From assembly GCA_031292355.1 (NCBI GenBank), contig JARLHI010000071.1:1-40286 (forward strand): 40,286 nt of DNA, in the 5' to 3' direction. Positions 31,752 to 39,690 of this stretch are shown here, piece by piece; the stretch's first letter is position 1; each line of letters begins with the position of its first letter. A model generated the notes under the pieces. It was not told the DNA's origin, did not search any database, and was given only the letters and a program-made list of their open reading frames with translations. Source of the stretch: Candidatus Obscuribacterales bacterium. Lineage in GTDB: Bacteria > Cyanobacteriota > Vampirovibrionia > Obscuribacterales > Obscuribacteraceae. The translations under genes and the position numbers were made by a program.

Positions 31752-31792
31752 GTTGTGCTCTGCCCTAACAAATAGATCGACTGGAGAGAAAA

Positions 31793-32638
31793 ATGAATAT
31801 CGGCATTATTGGCGCGGGTAACATCGGCGCGGCTCTTGCTATGCACTTCGGCAAGCTTAATCACACAGTTAAGATCGCCAACTCGCGCGGTCCATCCACG
31901 TTGGGCGAGGTGGCACGAAAGACCGGCGCCCACCCCGTCGACATTCTTGAAGCAGGGAAGGACATCGATTTGGTCGTCATCACAATCCCAATGAAAGCGA
32001 TAGGAGCACTGCCTCAAAAGTTGTGGGAGCAGCTACCACAACAAATACCAATTATTGATACCTGCAATTACTACCCTCTTCGCGACGGCAAAATCAAAGA
32101 GATAGAAGACGGCATGATCGAGAGCGAATGGGTCTCGGGCCAGGTCGGACGCCCCGTGATCAAGGTCTTTAACAGCATCATGACCGAAAGCCTTATACGA
32201 AAAGGACTGCCCAGAAGTGCAAAGAATCGCGTCGCATTGCCAGTTGCTGGTGACGATAGGGTTGCAAAACAGACAGTCCTGGAGCTGGTGGATGCAATGG
32301 GCTTTGACGCGGTAGATGCCGGCACACTTTCTCAATCCTGGCGGCAACAACCCGGCACGCCAGCATACTGTTCCGATCCCAATAAAGCAGAGTTGCAAGC
32401 TTTGCTTGGCCGCGCCGATCGCAACAAGGCGCCGGTCAATAGAGATTTAGGAGCAAGAATTCTCGCCAAAATTCCCGTTGACTTTCCACGCGAAGACCTA
32501 GTGCGGTTTTCACGTTTGTTTGCCGGTATGGATATTTTTAAATTGCAAAATTATCTGGCCGCGTTCCATGTCGGCTTGGCGATCTCATTGACGAATTTGA
32601 AACGACTTTTAGTAACAGAGCCACACTCTACAAATTGA
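31793..32638 (+). CDS. NADPH-dependent F420 reductase-like oxidoreductase
   Basis: ATG 31793 behind GGAG; 281 residues. The Rossmann motif MNIGIIGAGNIGAALAMHF (GxGxxG) is followed by KIANSRGPSTL, an NSR motif that binds the NADP phosphate as in F420:NADP oxidoreductases. VVITIPMKAIGALP and PIIDTCNYYPLRDGKI match the middle of the family. The C-terminal 70 residues (FSRLFAGMDIFKLQNYLAAF) extend beyond the minimal enzyme. It probably reduces a quinone, flavin or small toxic carbonyl. The divergent TetR and operators suggest substrate-induced expression. Confidence 0.85.
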   Translation: MNIGIIGAGNIGAALAMHFGKLNHTVKIANSRGPSTLGEVARKTGAHPVDILEAGKDIDLVVITIPMKAIGALPQKLWEQLPQQIPIIDTCNYYPLRDGKIKEIEDGMIESEWVSGQVGRPVIKVFNSIMTESLIRKGLPRSAKNRVALPVAGDDRVAKQTVLELVDAMGFDAVDAGTLSQSWRQQPGTPAYCSDPNKAELQALLGRADRNKAPVNRDLGARILAKIPVDFPREDLVRFSRLFAGMDIFKLQNYLAAFHVGLAISLTNLKRLLVTEPHSTN

Positions 32639-32664
32639 ACGAAACTATGGGTGGACCGTCACGT

Positions 32665-33192
32665 TCAGGCGTGAACAAACAATGTTCTTACGGTTTCTTT
32701 AGCTATGTGCATCAAATCTTCTTCTGATTCTCCAGCACCAGCACGTAGAGCAAGACCGCTCAGAGCGGTAACAAAGACTTTTGCTAGCAACTCGGGATTG
32801 GCGCATGGCTTCAGCTCACCAGCCTCGATTCCCTGCAGAATAAAATCGGCAACAGCGGCGTCGGTCTCCTCGACAAACTCTTTCAGTTTGTCCTTGAATT
32901 TTGTTGAAAAACTGGTTGCGTCCGCAAGTACAGTGATTAAAAGACAACCTGGATGTTTCTTATTGCAAGCATTTTTCACCGAGGTTACAGCAAATTTCTC
33001 GAGGCGGGTTGGGTCGGATTCATCGGAATTGAGCGCACTCATAATGGCAGCGTGTTGCTTGTGGGAGTAAAATTCCACGGCCTTCAAGAATAAGTTCTCT
33101 TGGCTCTGTTGCAAATAATTGATCCAAAAATCGAGATGGTCCAACGAGATAATCAAAGATAAGACGGCTATTTTGGTGTGTCGCTCTGGCAC
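32665..33192 (-). pseudogene. TetR-family regulator lacking its DNA-binding domain
   Basis: From about residue 32 on (NLFLKAVEFYSHKQ, ALNSDESDPTRLEKFAVTSV, KNACNKKHPGCLLITVLADA, NPELLAKVFVTALSGLALRA) the protein is a close copy of the ligand domain encoded at 33893-34483, with high DNA similarity also. The N-terminal 31 residues (MPERHTKIAVLSLIISLDHL...) are unrelated and the helix-turn-helix is gone. It is thus a headless duplicate. It might still be translated and could form heterodimers with the intact copy, but decay is likelier. Confidence 0.75.
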
Positions 33193-33218
33193 CAGGGCCG
33201 GAAAAGCTGCAGAGATGC

Positions 33219-33482
33219 TTGCCCCTAAAAGAGGGCAGAAAACGAATTTCCATTGAGCGTCAGACGCAAATAACTATTGGGCTGATTCTTCTAACTGGTC
33301 TGGGCGCGGGCGCTCTGGTAAACAAATGGTTTTTCATTGTTTCTACTTTGATCATAGGCACAGGTATGACTTACGCAGGTTTGTCAGGAACGTGTGGGAC
33401 TGCATTGTTAATTGCTAAAGCTCCCTGGAACAAGATAGAGTCTCCGGTCGGGAGGAGTCACTCATCGAGTTGCTCGTTTTAA
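33219..33482 (+). CDS. DUF2892 (YgaP-type) membrane protein, end damaged
   Basis: The frame contains a full DUF2892 domain: ISIERQTQITIGLILLTGLG, AGALVNKWFFIVSTLIIGTG, and TYAGLSGTCGTALLIAKAPW. Two membrane helices and the GTCG turn are typical of the membrane anchor of YgaP-like rhodaneses. No normal start codon with Shine-Dalgarno is present (TTG 33219), and the tail IESPVGRSHSSSCSF looks like read-through into unrelated sequence. It belongs to a sulfide-detoxification set with the next two fragments. Confidence 0.7.
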   Translation: MPLKEGRKRISIERQTQITIGLILLTGLGAGALVNKWFFIVSTLIIGTGMTYAGLSGTCGTALLIAKAPWNKIESPVGRSHSSSCSF

Positions 33483-33485
33483 GAG

Positions 33486-33665
33486 ATGCTCTTGAGTTCC
33501 ATTCCGGGAGTGGTTACTGGAGCACTTCTTGGCCTGCTTGGTGGCGGTGGTAGTATCATTGCAGTACCTGTTATGTTTTACATTCTCGGTCTAGAAACGA
33601 AGACTGCGATTGGGTCTAGCTTGCTAATCGTCGGAATATCTAGTGGCGGAATTGGAAAATCGTAT
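33486..33665 (+). pseudogene. TauE/SafE (TSUP) exporter N-terminal fragment
   Basis: The frame from ATG 33486 reads GVVTGALLGLLGGGGSIIAV, PVMFYILGLETKTAIGSSLL, IVGISSGG, the first two helices of a TSUP-family sulfite/sulfonate exporter. After about residue 58 homology stops, and the frame ends out of phase at 33707. The rest of the exporter (about 200 residues) is missing. The joint near 33645-33665 leads straight into a rhodanese tail. Confidence 0.75.
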
Positions 33666-33840
33666 TTCCGAGATTCCCCGGGACCAACCACTGGCAATAG
33701 TTTGTGAAAGATGTTACCGGTCTTCAATTGCCACAAGTATCTTGGAGCGCGGCGACGTTTCTCGGCTAATGAATGTTTTAGGCGGCACTACTGCTTGGAA
33801 AAATGCAGGTTTTGATAAGGTTGGAGAAGCTATTGCCTAA
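33643..33840 (+). pseudogene. Rhodanese C-terminal fragment
   Basis: This frame gives ENRISEIPRDQPLAIVCERC, YRSSIATSILERGDVSRLMN and VLGGTTAWKNAGF. It is the end of a rhodanese domain: the catalytic-loop Cys in VCERCYRSS and the LGGxxAWKxAG signature are intact. The N-terminal two thirds are missing. It lies across the joint with the TauE fragment in a different frame. Rhodanese, DUF2892 and TauE genes commonly form one operon for sulfide or persulfide handling, so this is a collapsed operon. Confidence 0.7.
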
Positions 33841-33892
33841 GGTGCTCGGACGTGATTAGCGTGGACGGAAGCTGCATCATTTGGACGAACCC

Positions 33893-34483
33893 TCAAGCGT
33901 CAACAAGCAATGTTCTTACGGTCTCTTTAGCTACATTCATCAAGTCTTCCTCTGATTCTCCAGCGCGAGCCCGGAGGGCAAATCCGCTGAGAGCGGCAAC
34001 AAATACTTTTGCCTGTAACTCGGGATTGGCGAATGGTTTCAGCTCACCAGCCTCGATACCGCGTCGAATAAGATCAGCAATAACAGTGTCGGTCGCTTTG
34101 ACATGCTCTTTCAATTTGTTCTTGAATTTTGTTGAAATACCGGTTGCATCCGCAAGTACAGTAATTACAAGACAACCAGGATGTTTCTTGTTGCAGGCAT
34201 TTTTGACCAAGCCTGTGGCGAATTTCTCCAAGCGGTTTTGGTAGTTTTCATCTGAATTGAGCGCACTCATATTGATGGCCTGTTGTTTGTGGCAGTAAAA
34301 CTCCACAGCCTTCAAAAATAGGCTCTCTTTGTCTCCGAATGCCAAATAAATGCTAGGTCTGCTCATTTTCATTGCATCAACAAGCGACGAATAAGATGTT
34401 CCAACATACCCGTCGGCCCAGAAAACCTTCATTGCCGCTTCTAGAGCTGTGTTTTCGTCAAACTCTCTGGGTCTGCCTGTCAT
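33893..34483 (-). CDS. TetR-family transcriptional regulator
   Basis: ATG 34483 follows GGAG at 9 bases; 196 residues. The helix-turn-helix is FDENTALEAAMKVFWADGYV, GTSYSSLVDAMKMSRPSIYL, AFGDKESLFLKAVEFY, the AcrR/YxaF-like type. The ligand domain contains NACNKKHPGCLVITVLADAT with a Cys pair (CNKKHPGC) also kept in the truncated copy; a redox or electrophile sensor role is possible. It is divergent from an SDR operon starting at 34693 and probably represses it. Confidence 0.93.
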   Translation of the reverse strand: MTGRPREFDENTALEAAMKVFWADGYVGTSYSSLVDAMKMSRPSIYLAFGDKESLFLKAVEFYCHKQQAINMSALNSDENYQNRLEKFATGLVKNACNKKHPGCLVITVLADATGISTKFKNKLKEHVKATDTVIADLIRRGIEAGELKPFANPELQAKVFVAALSGFALRARAGESEEDLMNVAKETVRTLLVDA

Positions 34484-34506
34484 TGACTTTGCTCCGGTAA
34501 AGTATT

Positions 34507-34579
34507 TATAACGATCAGTATAAAACGCTTGCGGTCCGTTGTAAATGATGGTCTAGTATTATAACGTTCGTTCTGAAAC
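34507..34579. promoter_or_regulatory. Candidate TetR operator sites
   Basis: TTATAACGATCAGTATAA (34507-34524) is a near-palindrome. A related site, TATAACGTTCGTTCTGAAA, lies at 34561-34579 with the inverted core AACG-TT-CGTT. They share TATAACGnTC and lie between the divergent TetR and SDR genes. The likeness is weaker than for the 31.7 kb operators. Confidence 0.45.
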
Positions 34580-34692
34580 TCGTGTTTCGTTCCAATAGCG
34601 TTGGAGTGACACCAATCTAGCACCCGCTGTCCCTCAGCCGTTTCTGGCATATGGGATCTGGTGCTTGCATATCCTCAAGGAAGGGCAACAGT

Positions 34693-35670
34693 GTGAACAA
34701 AATGAAAATAAAAAGCGTACTGGTGACTGGTGCAAGTGCTGGCATCGGTAAAGAAGTGGCACGACAGCTTGCTCTCAAGCCAGAGGTTGAAACCATTTAT
34801 TTAGCCTGCCGCAATGAGCAAAGGGCTTTGATGGCAAAGCAAGAGCTTGAACGCAAGACCGGCCGCGCTATTTTCAAAGTACTTATCATGGACGTCTCCA
34901 AGATTGCATCAGTGCTCGCGGCGTTGAATAGACTTAAAGATCCGGTTGACGCAATAGTGATGAATGCAGGTGGGTTTGGTGGTGAAAAGCCTATGCGGAT
35001 TACTGAGGATGGTGTGACAGAGCTATTTGCACAGAACGTTCTCGGTCATGTTGTTTTTCTCGAAAGGCTGCTTAGCTCCGGTCAATTAACTCAGGCTGCC
35101 ATTTTCGTCGGCAGTGAAGCAGCACGAGGAGTGTCAAAGATTGGGATCAAGCGACCAGCGTCGAGTTCAAGCGAAGAGTTCGGAAAAGTGATTTCAGGAA
35201 GCGCTTATGTCGGCAAGAAAATGGATGTTTTTTCAGCGTACGGGGAGGTTAAGCAAATTGGGACTTTGTGGATGGCGCATGTCGCCAGACGGCATCCAAC
35301 ACTGAGAATTCTGACAATTAGCCCTGGTGGCACGAATGGAACACAGGCTGCAAATTCGCAACCAGTGCCAATCCGGTTGTTTTACAACTACATCTTCTTG
35401 CCGATCTTGGGACCGATATTAGGACTTGTGCATTCGCTGGAGACCGGCGCTGCACGCATTGTTAACGGGCTCTTCAATGACTCATTGCTTAGCGGCCACT
35501 TCTACGCATGCAAGGCGAATACACTCACCGGGCGTATGGTGGATCAGCAAGAAATCATGCCTGCCCTCGGCGATGAGGTACTCCAGTGTATGGCGAGTGA
35601 AGCCATATACAGCGTTCTGCCTGCCGATGTCTTGGAGGTTGAGGAGGGATTGAAGGAGATGCCTCGATGA
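34693..35670 (+). CDS. Short-chain dehydrogenase/reductase
   Basis: GTG 34693 sits 8 bases behind GGAAGGG and is preferred over 34651; 325 residues, longer than a classical SDR. The cofactor motif VLVTGASAGIGKEVA, the NAG motif (IVMNAGGFGG) and the catalytic YGEVK (in FSAYGEVKQ) are present, with a Ser in VGSEAARG. The C-terminal extension (LFYNYIFLPILGPILGLVHS) is hydrophobic and may touch the membrane. It overlaps the DUF1330 gene by 4 bases. First gene of the putative TetR-controlled detoxification operon. Confidence 0.9.
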   Translation: MNKMKIKSVLVTGASAGIGKEVARQLALKPEVETIYLACRNEQRALMAKQELERKTGRAIFKVLIMDVSKIASVLAALNRLKDPVDAIVMNAGGFGGEKPMRITEDGVTELFAQNVLGHVVFLERLLSSGQLTQAAIFVGSEAARGVSKIGIKRPASSSSEEFGKVISGSAYVGKKMDVFSAYGEVKQIGTLWMAHVARRHPTLRILTISPGGTNGTQAANSQPVPIRLFYNYIFLPILGPILGLVHSLETGAARIVNGLFNDSLLSGHFYACKANTLTGRMVDQQEIMPALGDEVLQCMASEAIYSVLPADVLEVEEGLKEMPR

Positions 35671-35957
35671 GTGCGTATTTTGTTTTTATACGAGAAAAAA
35701 CGCTCGACCAGGCGGAGCTGGAAATTTATCGGCAAAAAGTGGCCGCCACTTTTGCCGGTTATACGGGGAAGCTTTTAACTACCTCTTACGGCCGCTACGA
35801 AGTGCTGGAAGGCGCTGCTACAGAAGGTGTGATCATCGCGGAGTTTGCCACCATGGACGAAGCCAGGGCGTGGTACGACAGTCCCGCTTACAAAGAAGTT
35901 CGTGAACACCGTTTCAAGGGGGGGATCTACCGGGGCCTTCTAGTCGAAGGTGCCTAA
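35667..35957 (+). CDS. DUF1330 protein
   Basis: The ATGA overlap couples it to the SDR gene. The 96-residue protein has the dimeric alpha-beta barrel DUF1330 pattern: YFVFIREKTLDQAELEIYRQ, LLTTSYGRYEVLEGAATEGV, IIAEFATMDEARAWYDSPAY, KEVREHR. The AxxWYxSPxY motif is diagnostic. These small proteins resemble mono-oxygenase or EthD-like folds; substrate unknown. Confidence 0.92.
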   Translation: MSAYFVFIREKTLDQAELEIYRQKVAATFAGYTGKLLTTSYGRYEVLEGAATEGVIIAEFATMDEARAWYDSPAYKEVREHRFKGGIYRGLLVEGA

Positions 35958-36072
35958 TTATGCGGCTCTTCGCGATCATTCGTCGTTAGCAAATTATTTT
36001 GTTATTTCGAAACTATCGTACTATCGCAGACCAGCTTGTTGATTGGTCTGGAACTTAAAAAGGGGAAATAAA

Positions 36073-36825
36073 ATGGCTAAAAAGTTAGAGGGAAAATTCG
36101 CTGTTATCACAGGCGGAACCACCGGGATAGGCTTGGCGACTGCCAAATTATTCATCGACGAAGGTGCTCGTGTGATCGTGACTGGGCGCGCCCCTGAAAC
36201 GATCAAGGCGGCTCAAGCTGCTCTTGGAGATAACGCTATCGTCATCAAAAGCGAGGCTACATCTCTTTCCGACATGGATGCCTTGGCGGAGAAGGTCAAA
36301 CATACATTTGGAAAGCTTGATGTGCTGTTCGTCAACGCTGGATATGGTGAATTTGTCCCGTATGAGGCGGTGACCGAGAAAGTTTACGACGAAATGCTCA
36401 ACCTTAATGCCAAGGGACCATATTTTATCGTTCAGAAACTGGCGCCGCTCATGCCGGAAGGAAGTTCAGTGGTCTTCACCACCTCGCTTGCAAATGAGAA
36501 AGGCATGCCGATGTTGAGCGCCTATGGTGCCGCTAAAGCAGCGCTTCGCTCACTTACCCGGAGCATTGCCGCTGCATTTGTACCGCGAGGAATTCGTGTT
36601 AACGCAGTGAGCCCAGGTCCAATTGGCTCGACTGACATACTTCAGAAAATAGGAATGCCGAAAGAGGCAACTGGGCAGGTCTACCAGCAGATGGCCGAAA
36701 GCGTTCCGATGAAGCGTCTCGGAACGCCTGAGGAAGTTGCTAAAGCCGTTGCATTTCTAGCGATTGACGCAACCTACACGACTGGCGCAGAGCTCACCGT
36801 TGACGGCGGATGGGCTCATATCTGA
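36073..36825 (+). CDS. Short-chain dehydrogenase/reductase (classical)
   Basis: ATG 36073 lies behind AAAGGGGAAA and is preferred to an upstream start; 250 residues. VITGGTTGIGLATAKLF (cofactor), LFVNAGYG, TTSLANEKGM, YGAAKAALRSLTRSIA (catalytic Tyr and Lys) and RVNAVSPGPI are all canonical, and the C-terminus TGAELTVDGGW is typical. It resembles FabG-like glucose or quinone dehydrogenases of detoxification clusters. Same strand as the previous genes, 115 bases after DUF1330. Confidence 0.93.
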   Translation: MAKKLEGKFAVITGGTTGIGLATAKLFIDEGARVIVTGRAPETIKAAQAALGDNAIVIKSEATSLSDMDALAEKVKHTFGKLDVLFVNAGYGEFVPYEAVTEKVYDEMLNLNAKGPYFIVQKLAPLMPEGSSVVFTTSLANEKGMPMLSAYGAAKAALRSLTRSIAAAFVPRGIRVNAVSPGPIGSTDILQKIGMPKEATGQVYQQMAESVPMKRLGTPEEVAKAVAFLAIDATYTTGAELTVDGGWAHI

Positions 36826-36889
36826 GGTGCGGACCGCAGAGGAACTGTGGGGAAGCGAAGTGTCACTTGAGAAACTTGAGGGGAAAGTA

Positions 36890-37681
36890 GTGAAAAAAAA
36901 CCAACATGAATTAGAAAATCAACTCGTCGTAGTTGCGGGTGGAGCTGGTGAGATCGGAGAATGGATTACGCGGATGTTTTTGCAACAGGGCGCACGAGTG
37001 CTCGTTCCATCGCGTTCCAAAGAGAAATTGAAAGCCCTGGGCACTTCTGCTAAGAGTATCTCCAATGGCGAACTCATTCCAGTGGAAACTGACATCGGCA
37101 CCCTTCAAGGTCTGAAAGCCATGACCGCTGCAATGGAAAAAGAGGGCGATTTGCGAGCTGCCGTGTCCGTAATTGGATCTTTTTGGCAAGGTCCAAGTTG
37201 CATGCAGGTTCCGGTAGACGAAGTTCGTCAGGTCATTCAGGGATCTTTCTTGCCTTATGTTAGTTTGACCCAAGCGCTTATTCCAGCATTAGGAGCTGGC
37301 AACCATTTCATCAAATTGAATGGAATCCTTTCATTGCACGCAGTTCCTCATGTATCGGCTTTAGGCGTCACCGCAGCTGCCCAACTTGCTTGGACGAGAT
37401 TTCTTATCGCTGAAGCCACTGAATCAAGCCCTTGGATCACCGAATTGGTGATTGACTCTTTTGTGAGAACACGCTCTTTGCAAACTTTGCCTAAGGAATA
37501 CATTTCTGGTGATGATATCGCGCAGGAAATACTCCGTATTGTGACCAGAGAAAATGCGCACCAGATTGTCACGATCGGAAAAGGTCCTGGAGACGCCAAA
37601 GTCGAAGTTGTGCCGCTGCCGTCCCAAGTGTCAGAAAATAACATGAAACGGCTGTTCGGGAGCTTCAAAGCGAAGGGCTAG
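36890..37681 (+). CDS. SDR-fold protein without the catalytic Tyr-Lys
   Basis: GTG 36890 follows GAGGGGAAAG; 263 residues. The Rossmann start is degenerate but readable (LVVVAGGAGEIGEWITRMFL), with QGARVLVPSRSKEKLKAL for cofactor binding. Where an SDR has YxxxK, this protein has HVSALGVTAAAQLAWTRFLI with neither residue. It may bind NAD(P) without catalysis or use another mechanism. It begins 65 bases behind the canonical SDR gene and is presumably cotranscribed. Confidence 0.8.
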   Translation: MKKNQHELENQLVVVAGGAGEIGEWITRMFLQQGARVLVPSRSKEKLKALGTSAKSISNGELIPVETDIGTLQGLKAMTAAMEKEGDLRAAVSVIGSFWQGPSCMQVPVDEVRQVIQGSFLPYVSLTQALIPALGAGNHFIKLNGILSLHAVPHVSALGVTAAAQLAWTRFLIAEATESSPWITELVIDSFVRTRSLQTLPKEYISGDDIAQEILRIVTRENAHQIVTIGKGPGDAKVEVVPLPSQVSENNMKRLFGSFKAKG

Positions 37682-37906
37682 GCCGTCGTTGCGCACTTGA
37701 TGCAATGGCGAATGCAGTGGCGGCGGTTGGGGTAGCCGCCACTGCTCGCTCCGCCCAGAGGAAACATCGTGTTGGGCGTGACCAGAATCAACAAGTGATC
37801 ATGCCCTGAACTTTAGCTCGCTGGCAGTCGCACCCGACGAAAAGCTGCTATGAAGCCATTTCTACGAAGAAGTGTTTAAACGAAAATTGTCGAATAGGAG
37901 TTAATA

Positions 37907-38701
37907 ATGAGCCAGCGTAATACAGTGTTTCCAGCCAACCCAAACCCCCTATATGAGCAGTACGGTTTCTCTGCCGCAGTGCGGTCGGACGACTTATTGT
38001 TTGTGTCAGGCCAGGTTGGCAGTCGCGCAGACGGTTCGCCAGAGCCAGAATTCGAAGCTCAAGTTCGTTTGGCCTTTGCCAATCTGGAAGCCACGCTGCT
38101 CGCCGGCGGATGTGGATTGGATGATATCGTTGATGTAACGACGTTTCATACAGACCCGGAGAAGCAGTTCAACACGTTCATGACCGTAAAGAGTGAAGTC
38201 TTTAAAAGTGCTCCCTATCCGAGCTGGACTGCGCTCGGCGTCAACTGGCTTGCCGGCTTCGACTTCGAGATCAAAGCAATCGCACGCATTCCGTCCCGTT
38301 CAGCGTCGGTGAGTCGCCGCAACCCTCCAACAATGTGGGATATGGCATCGCTCGGATTTTCACACATCAGTGTCGCGGAACCAGGCCGCCTCGCCTTCTT
38401 ATCCGGGCAGATTGCAGCGACGCCTGGCCGCGACGGCGTGCCCGAAGACCTTGCTGGCCAAGCAAAGCTTGCAACTGTTAGCCTTGCCGCCGCACTCCAG
38501 GAACTGGAGGCGAGTGCGCAAGATATTGTCATGCTGCGCGTTTATGTCGTGAATGCGACAAGCGAAGCGTTCGGGCAAGCTGTTAGCCCGCTACGTGAAC
38601 TGTTCGGAGACGCGATGCCCAGCATCACGACGATTGGTGTCCAGGCGCTCTACAAGCCAGAAATCAAAGTCGAGATTGAAATGGTGGTACGTCTTCCGTG
38701 A
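37907..38701 (+). CDS. RidA-like protein with two tandem domains
   Basis: ATG 37907 follows AGGAG by 7 bases. The 264-residue protein holds two YjgF/RidA domains: the first (about 5-130) with LLFVSGQVGSRADG, LANLEATLLAGGCGLDDIVD and YPSWTALGVNWLA; the second (about 145-264) with LAFLSGQIAATPG, LAAALQELEASAQDIVMLRV and MPSITTIGVQALYKPEIKVE. RidA proteins are trimers of about 130 residues that hydrolyse reactive enamines. The Arg that binds the carboxylate in RidA is not seen at either domain end, so a different substrate is likely. Two domains in one chain would give a pseudo-trimer arrangement. The reason for the fusion is unknown. Confidence 0.85.
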   Translation: MSQRNTVFPANPNPLYEQYGFSAAVRSDDLLFVSGQVGSRADGSPEPEFEAQVRLAFANLEATLLAGGCGLDDIVDVTTFHTDPEKQFNTFMTVKSEVFKSAPYPSWTALGVNWLAGFDFEIKAIARIPSRSASVSRRNPPTMWDMASLGFSHISVAEPGRLAFLSGQIAATPGRDGVPEDLAGQAKLATVSLAAALQELEASAQDIVMLRVYVVNATSEAFGQAVSPLRELFGDAMPSITTIGVQALYKPEIKVEIEMVVRLP

Positions 38702-38704
38702 AGA

Positions 38705-38935
38705 GGGAATACCGGTAAAGGCCAGCTAGCTTCGGCGGGCGTATCAAAAGCGGAAGCTCGGACGTCGCGCGTCACTAGCAGACGTAAGGAAGACCTGCCG
38801 AAACTGAAATCAGATTTTGGCGATTCAGTGTTTTTGGACTTAGATGACCCCAGAACCTTTTCCGGAGGCAATCCAGCCGACGCGTTTGTCATTGGCAGAG
38901 CTTACCTCTTCTGTGCTGCTAACCTCATTGGGTAG
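38705..38935 (+). pseudogene. NmrA/NAD(P)-binding relic
   Basis: One open stretch reads GNTGKGQLASAGVSKAEART, VTSRRKEDLPKLKSDFGDSV and FLDLDDPRTF. The GxTGxxG loop and the later VSRRKEDLPKL...DLDDP pattern match the start of NmrA-like SDR proteins. The following part (ADAFVIGRAYLFCAANLIG, stop at 38935) is scrambled, and no start codon remains. It follows the RidA gene by 4 bases. Confidence 0.5.
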
Positions 38936-38946
38936 ATCGAATCCTC

Positions 38947-39522
38947 TTACGGCTTATGCAGAGCAGCCAAAAATAAGTCGACTTCGAGAGTTAAAAGTTC
39001 TTGCATGGTATCAGTATCGGTGGCAATATCCTTGATGCCGCGCACTGAGAAAACCAGAAGACGCGCCAACTGCTCGGACGACATTTTAAGAGTGGACGTT
39101 GCCACTGACTCCTCTAAGAGCTCGGCGTAAAAGTGAACTAACACCTCATACATTTTGCGCACTGCGGGATATGCCATGTTGAAAGCATCGCGTGCGTCGG
39201 GGTTTGCTTCTATGATGCGAAAGCCACCCATTGTCCAGTGCGAGACACAGTGCAAAAGCTTTTGCCGAAGCGTTTTCATCTTTGATGTGCCCTGGCGATA
39301 ACGCTCGACCTCGGTCTCAACGAGATTTAAGAGCACAGCCTCGAAGAGCTCGTCTTTTCCGGCTGGAAAAAGAGCATACAGATTAGGTCGATGAAGTTTG
39401 GCTTCAAGAGCGATATCTCCAAGCGTCGTGCGCGTATAACCATATCTGAGAAAAACGCTTGATGCCGCTTCGATGAGGCGGTCTTTGCGTTCATTGATAT
39501 CGCTTTCAGTTTGCTTTTTCAA
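38947..39522 (-). CDS. TetR-family transcriptional regulator
   Basis: TTG 39522 follows GAGGTG. The 191-residue protein begins with a TetR HTH: RLIEAASSVFLRYGYTRTTL, GDIALEAKLHRPNLYALFPA, GKDELFEAVL. The ligand domain is helical (LARLLVFSVRGIKDIATDTD). It is divergent from the NTF2-like gene at 39691; the space between holds a symmetrical half-site array. Probably a local repressor. Confidence 0.93.
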   Translation of the reverse strand: MKKQTESDINERKDRLIEAASSVFLRYGYTRTTLGDIALEAKLHRPNLYALFPAGKDELFEAVLLNLVETEVERYRQGTSKMKTLRQKLLHCVSHWTMGGFRIIEANPDARDAFNMAYPAVRKMYEVLVHFYAELLEESVATSTLKMSSEQLARLLVFSVRGIKDIATDTDTMQELLTLEVDLFLAALHKP

Positions 39523-39561
39523 AACACCTCGATCTTAACGAATTGCTTGTACATTTCTACA

Positions 39562-39583
39562 AATAGTGTACTATTGTAATAGT
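39562..39583. promoter_or_regulatory. Alternating half-site operator
   Basis: Three 6-base half-sites follow each other with GT between them: AATAGT (39562-39567), ACTATT (39570-39575), AATAGT (39578-39583). Neighbouring half-sites are reverse complements, so two overlapping palindromes share the middle half. It lies 40 bases upstream of the TetR start and 108 bases ahead of the NTF2-like start, which suits a TetR operator able to take two dimers. Confidence 0.65.
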
Positions 39584-39690
39584 GTTTATTACTACAGGAT
39601 TTTCGCTCAGTACTTAGCACCGAACGCCTTATTATGGCAGCAAGCCTGATAATGCCACCCGCAACAAGTGGAACAAAGGATTCATCAAAA

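Noticed and set aside
33852..34244. Plus-strand open frame of 130 residues
   Set aside because: Antisense to the intact TetR gene; a matching shadow appears over the duplicated copy at 32705-33070, as expected from the duplication.
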